Source: Cyanobacteria bacterium UBA7694
GTDB taxonomy: Bacteria; Cyanobacteriota; Sericytochromatia; UBA7694
DNA length: 7,757 nt
Assembly: GCA_002482705.1 (NCBI GenBank)
Contig: DLGM01000378.1
Coordinates: 1 to 7,757 of the forward strand
Direction of reading: 5' to 3'
The notes below the pieces were generated by a model, which had not been told where the DNA came from, searched no databases, and saw only the letters and a program-made list of their open reading frames with translations. Of this stretch, positions 5,228-7,757 are shown one piece after another (position 1 is the stretch's first letter; each line of letters begins with the position of its first letter). The position numbers and the translations under genes are program-made.

Positions 5228-6674
5228 AGGGAAAAGAGCTGCTAAACGCAGTTTGAAAGGCCTGTTCCATGGCTGTAATCTCATTCTCGGTTAAAAGCGG
5301 GAAATGGCTACGGCGTTTGGCCTGTGACAGTTCCCCTCGATTTTGCAGCAAAAATTTAATCAATAAGTCCAGTTGGCGATCCGGTAGATCCACAATCATC
5401 TGCATCGCCTGTTTGCACTGGTCATAGTGCAATAAAAATTCCAGCTCCGACTTAAGTTCCTGCTCCAAAGTCTGCTCAATGAATTGAAAGAGAGCCTCCG
5501 CTTGAGAAGTAAAATCGATATAGCGATACCATAAAGCTGTTGGGTTGTGGACACGCATTTGGCCTAGCTCATCCAAACTATAGTCAACCAGAGGCATTAA
5601 GTGCCTAGAAAAAGCGTCAAGGGAACTTTCGTAGGCTTTTGACTCCTTCAACAGTACGGCGGATACAGGAAACATAATCCCCTGAGGTGTAAACTGGCGG
5701 ATCGCCAAAATATTATGGAATAAAAAACGATGAATTCGGCCATTTCCATCTTCAAACGGATGTAAAAACACAAATCCATAAGCAACTATCGCAGCGTGAA
5801 TCACAGGGGAGAGATGATTCTGAATCATTCCCTGATGAGCCGCAATCAAACCGGCCATCAAATTTGTCAAATCTTCTGGTTTGGGGGCAACAAAATGAAT
5901 GGTTTCTCTTTGCCAATGAACGCTCTCACCCACATAGTTTTGGCTTGTACGATAGTCATTGTCCTGAAAACGAGGATCAACGGTGCGATTTTGCAGCTCA
6001 ATAAGCGCCGATTTTTCACAGAAATCTTGTTTTTCAGCCAGTTGCAACAGTCGAATAAAACGCTCCTGACGGTCGGTTGATGGAGATTCATGCTCAATTT
6101 CAAAAGAGGAGCGGGTTTCACGGGTGTACAAATAGCTCAAAGCCCGTTTCAGCAACTGGGGGTTATAATTTGCAATCAAGCTCTGGCATTGCGCGGATAG
6201 GTCTTTCTGTTCAAACTGCTGAAGTAAGGGGGTTCTACGTACTAAGGGGCAGAATTGTGTGTTGCCAAGCAAATTGTTATTGATTCTTTGACGAGATACC
6301 TTGAGAGGTGTCACACGTGTGTAATACTTTTCAGGCTCTAGCAAATCAAGATAGTTACCCTGCTTTAGATCGGGCAGATCTAGCTGCTGACCCGTAAGAT
6401 ATTCATACAAAAACCAGAGTCGCCGAGCGTATTTACCCGTAGGCTTGGCCTGCACATAGGCACACACCTCCTGCGCTGAAATCACTTGAAACAGTTGAGC
6501 CAAAAGAGCCAGATTGATGCCTTCATACTTCAGCGCAAAGACAAGCTGTTCACAATCGGTATCTCCCGGCCAATAAGTAGGGGTGTAATAGGTGCAGAGA
6601 TTCCCGCCATCACTTTCGACCCGATGGACCCCTGCAGTAAGGTAGGAAGTGTGGTAATGCGGAATAGCATACAA
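5226..6674 (-). CDS. Fic-domain protein adenylyltransferase (AMPylator)
   Basis: Fic enzymes usually transfer AMP from ATP to a hydroxyl side chain of a target protein. The motif HPFEDGNGRIHR (residues 305-316 counted from the TTG at 6674) is the complete HxFx(D/E)GNGRxxR signature with catalytic His305. SSFEIE (189-194) matches the class II inhibitory helix, whose Glu reaches into the ATP site, so the enzyme is probably self-inhibited. YVGES (247-251) lies in the flap that aligns the target. The N-terminal region contains TYWPGDT and FALKYEGINL, seen in a large Fic subfamily. Residues 380-480 are helical and could be target- or DNA-binding. The only standard start is TTG at 6674 with no ribosome binding site, yet the frame stays open to a TAG at 6723-6725, adding REIQTLGYQALINKYQL, which looks native. 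It stands alone between terminators and appears more AT-rich than its neighbours, consistent with transfer. It may be a toxin, a housekeeping modifier or a decaying gene. Confidence 0.9.
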   Translation of the reverse strand: MYAIPHYHTSYLTAGVHRVESDGGNLCTYYTPTYWPGDTDCEQLVFALKYEGINLALLAQLFQVISAQEVCAYVQAKPTGKYARRLWFLYEYLTGQQLDLPDLKQGNYLDLLEPEKYYTRVTPLKVSRQRINNNLLGNTQFCPLVRRTPLLQQFEQKDLSAQCQSLIANYNPQLLKRALSYLYTRETRSSFEIEHESPSTDRQERFIRLLQLAEKQDFCEKSALIELQNRTVDPRFQDNDYRTSQNYVGESVHWQRETIHFVAPKPEDLTNLMAGLIAAHQGMIQNHLSPVIHAAIVAYGFVFLHPFEDGNGRIHRFLFHNILAIRQFTPQGIMFPVSAVLLKESKAYESSLDAFSRHLMPLVDYSLDELGQMRVHNPTALWYRYIDFTSQAEALFQFIEQTLEQELKSELEFLLHYDQCKQAMQMIVDLPDRQLDLLIKFLLQNRGELSQAKRRSHFPLLTENEITAMEQAFQTAFSSSFP

Positions 6675-6719
6675 TTGGTACTTGTTGATCAGCGCCTGAT
6701 AGCCTAAAGTTTGAATTTC

Positions 6720-6734
6720 CCTCTACCACCTAAA
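6720..6734 (-). promoter_or_regulatory. Ribosome binding site before a missing fic start codon
   Basis: On the minus strand AGGTGG is followed by TAG and then AGG GAA ATT CAA. An ATG in place of AGG (6720-6722) would give a normal spacing and a protein beginning MEIQTLGYQAL. No such start exists in this sequence, so either the start codon was lost or a non-standard start is used. Confidence 0.4.
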
Positions 6735-6820
6735 AAACAATTACGAGACCCAAAAAACTGTTACCTGGAAGCCATTGACTGTGAAAACAATTATTCACCC
6801 TTAGCATAGATGAAAACAAC
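6732..6820 (+). repeat. Phased A-tract repeats (AAAAC motif)
   Basis: Four copies of an AAAAC core occur at 6734, 6754, 6784 and 6813, three of them continuing as CAATTA or CTGTTA. The spacings are 20, 30 and 29 bp, close to whole helical turns, so the A tracts face the same side of the DNA and could bend it or form an array of protein-binding sites. They overlap the left end of the possible mobile element and lie directly upstream of the fic gene. Confidence 0.4.
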
Positions 6821-6919
6821 GCTCGAAGCAAATAGATGACTTACATCTTAGGTGTTTAGCGATCAGAGCCAAGATCGGTTTTAAGTGTAAAACGATCTTC
6901 TCAGGTGTCCACTTTTTTG
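6751..6919. mobile_element. Possible short non-autonomous element with terminal inverted repeats
   Basis: The left end (6751-6771) starts CAAAAAACTGTTACCTGG and ends GAAG. The right end read on the minus strand (6919 to 6897) starts CAAAAAAGTGGACACCTG and ends AGAAG. They match as CAAAAAA, TG, ACCTG and GAAG in the same order with two small length differences. The 169 bp between them hold no ORF but contain a strong imperfect hairpin near the right end and spaced AAAAC repeats. This resembles a MITE or a decayed insertion-sequence end pair. No target-site duplication was recognised. Confidence 0.4.
6871..6899. repeat. Imperfect inverted repeat (12-bp stem, one bulge)
   Basis: AAGATCG (6871-6877) and TTTTA (6879-6883) pair with TAAAA (6888-6892) and CGATCTT (6893-6899). 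The loop is AGTG and G6878 is bulged. It lies 44 bp beyond the ferrochelatase stop on the minus strand. No U tract follows on that strand, so it is a weak terminator candidate and may instead belong to the surrounding element. Confidence 0.55.
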
Positions 6920-6942
6920 AGGCAAGGTCAGTTTTCCTGGGA

Positions 6943-7757
6943 TTAACTTGTGGGAACCAAACTAAAGGCCTCGTCAACATACCCTTTGAGGGTTTGAATC
7001 CAGACCGGGTGGGTGTTCAAGCACGGTACTTGGCGCAGCTCGGTGCCCCCGGCAGCAATAAACGACTCTTTGCCGCGAATCTGGATTTCTTCGAGGGTTT
7101 CGAGGCAATCGGAAACAAACGAAGGGCAGAATACCAGCAGTTTCTTGACCCCTTGGCTGGGCAGAACCTCTAGCTCTAGGTCGGTGTAAGGTTTGAGCCA
7201 AGGAGTCCGGCCCAAACGGGATTGGAAGGTGATCATCACTTTGTCTTCGGGGATACCAGCAGCTTTGGCTACGGCCTGGGTGGTGTGCAGGGCCTGGGCC
7301 CGGTAACAGGTGTTCAGTACTTCAGGAGGGGCAAATTCACAGCATTCTGGCCCCCCGGTGCAGTGTTTGCAAGTCGGATCGACTTTTTGTACCTGGCGCA
7401 CGGGGATGCCGTGGTAGCTGAACATCACTTTGTCATAGTCCCAGTCGAGGTGCGGGCGGGCATTTTCGACCATGGCCTGAATGTAGGCTGGCTCTTCAAA
7501 GAACGGCGGCAAAACACGCATATGGGGCTTGTAGTTAAGCTGTTGAAGCACTTCTTTAACGCGCTCAACCACCGTTTCGTAGCTCGACATGGCGTAATGG
7601 GGGTAGAGGGGAATCACAAACAGATCGTCAATGCCCTGCTGTTGTAGCGCTTTAAGGGTGTCTAAAATCGAGGGGTTGCCGTAGCGCATCGCCAACGCCA
7701 CCGGCAGATCGAGCTGTTGCTGGAGCCGTTCTTGTACCTGACGGCTGATGTGCACCA
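6943..7757 (-). CDS. hemH: Ferrochelatase, 5' end outside the window
   Basis: Inserts ferrous iron into a porphyrin at the end of heme synthesis. Some 270 residues are visible; full-length enzymes have about 310-350, so roughly the first 60-70 are missing. The GTG at 7753-7755 is not a real start: VHISRQ continues a frame open to the window edge, and the family usually has SPL just before it. Family motifs are LAMRYGNPSI (about 21-30), the active-site His115 in FSYHGIP, FQSRLGR (177-183), WLKPYT (186-191), and VSDCLETLEEI (214-224) with the conserved Glu219. Cysteines 129, 132, 138, 139 and 150 (TCKHC, ECCEF, NTCYRA) form an internal cluster seen in one group of bacterial ferrochelatases and possibly bind a [2Fe-2S] centre or another metal; this binding is inferred. 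The C-terminus is intact with TAA at 6943-6945. No neighbouring heme gene is visible. Confidence 0.96.
   Translation of the reverse strand, partial: VHISRQVQERLQQQLDLPVALAMRYGNPSILDTLKALQQQGIDDLFVIPLYPHYAMSSYETVVERVKEVLQQLNYKPHMRVLPPFFEEPAYIQAMVENARPHLDWDYDKVMFSYHGIPVRQVQKVDPTCKHCTGGPECCEFAPPEVLNTCYRAQALHTTQAVAKAAGIPEDKVMITFQSRLGRTPWLKPYTDLELEVLPSQGVKKLLVFCPSFVSDCLETLEEIQIRGKESFIAAGGTELRQVPCLNTHPVWIQTLKGYVDEAFSLVPTS

Larger units (their letters stand above)
6723..6942. other. 220-bp non-coding region between hemH and fic
   Basis: There is no ORF of note. It holds the inverted-repeat-bounded element, the phased AAAAC repeats and a hairpin. It must also contain the fic promoter, if fic has its own, and the 3' end of the hemH transcript. 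No clear -35/-10 pair directed toward fic was found. Confidence 0.5.

Noticed and set aside
5226..6674. A Fic/antitoxin (FicT/FicA or Doc/Phd) two-gene module
   Set aside because: No small antitoxin ORF flanks the gene. The inhibitory motif is inside the same protein, so it is a self-contained class II Fic enzyme.
6732..6820. CRISPR-like array
   Set aside because: The repeat core is only 5-10 bases, spacing is irregular, and no cas genes are present.
7222..7647. 141-residue plus-strand ORF
   Set aside because: It is antisense to ferrochelatase and has no recognisable domain.

Overview
The window is a mosaic of housekeeping, cell-envelope and accessory genes from a Gram-negative-type bacterium with mid-range GC, about 50% by eye. 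The lineage cannot be fixed from the sequence alone. The lipoprotein with Ala after the lipobox Cys, the O-antigen ligase-like fragment and the CcsA-type cytochrome c maturation fragment all fit a didermal envelope. The style of the ligase and CcsA tails hints weakly at a non-photosynthetic cyanobacterial relative, Bdellovibrio-like or planctomycete-like lineage; this is a guess.

Left part (1-2260): a possible C-terminal tail of a plus-strand gene ends just before a perfect bidirectional terminator (42-80). That terminator is shared with a convergent 148-residue acidic, coiled-coil-like protein of unknown function (87-533, minus). A 132-bp divergent promoter region separates it from a class I SAM methyltransferase (666-1361) and a type I methionine aminopeptidase (1413-2258), which are probably cotranscribed. 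The aminopeptidase has all metal ligands but carries a 24-residue insertion between its two metal-binding aspartates.

Middle (2260-5180): a 316-bp non-coding stretch with hairpins and candidate promoters leads to a Pro/Thr/Ser-rich lipoprotein with Ig-like (SbsA-type) domains (2575-3873). It converges, with overlapping stop codons, on a minus-strand YkgJ-type cysteine-cluster protein (3870-4610). That gene overlaps the 3' end of an O-antigen ligase/IctB-like gene, of which only the C-terminal quarter or so survives (4576 to about 4860). At about 4850-4860 the sequence switches abruptly into the C-terminal part of a plus-strand CcsA/ResC cytochrome c biogenesis gene (to 5139), followed by a terminator. 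Both genes are cut at the same point and both lack their N-terminal parts. This marks a deletion or rearrangement junction, or an assembly chimera, and is the strongest anomaly of the window.

Right part (5182-7757): a minus-strand Fic-domain AMP-transferase (5226-6674 or further upstream) has an intact catalytic motif and an inhibitory-helix motif. Its natural N-terminus seems to run past the first usable start (TTG) to an AGG codon where an ATG would be expected. Upstream is a 220-bp non-coding stretch bounded by imperfect terminal inverted repeats (6751-6771 and 6897-6919) with phased A-rich repeats inside, resembling a short non-autonomous mobile element. Last comes a 5'-incomplete ferrochelatase gene (hemH, 6943-7757, minus) with an internal cysteine cluster.

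I found no complete undescribed system. The points most worth following up are the double-truncation junction, the aminopeptidase insertion, the fic start region and the inverted-repeat element.
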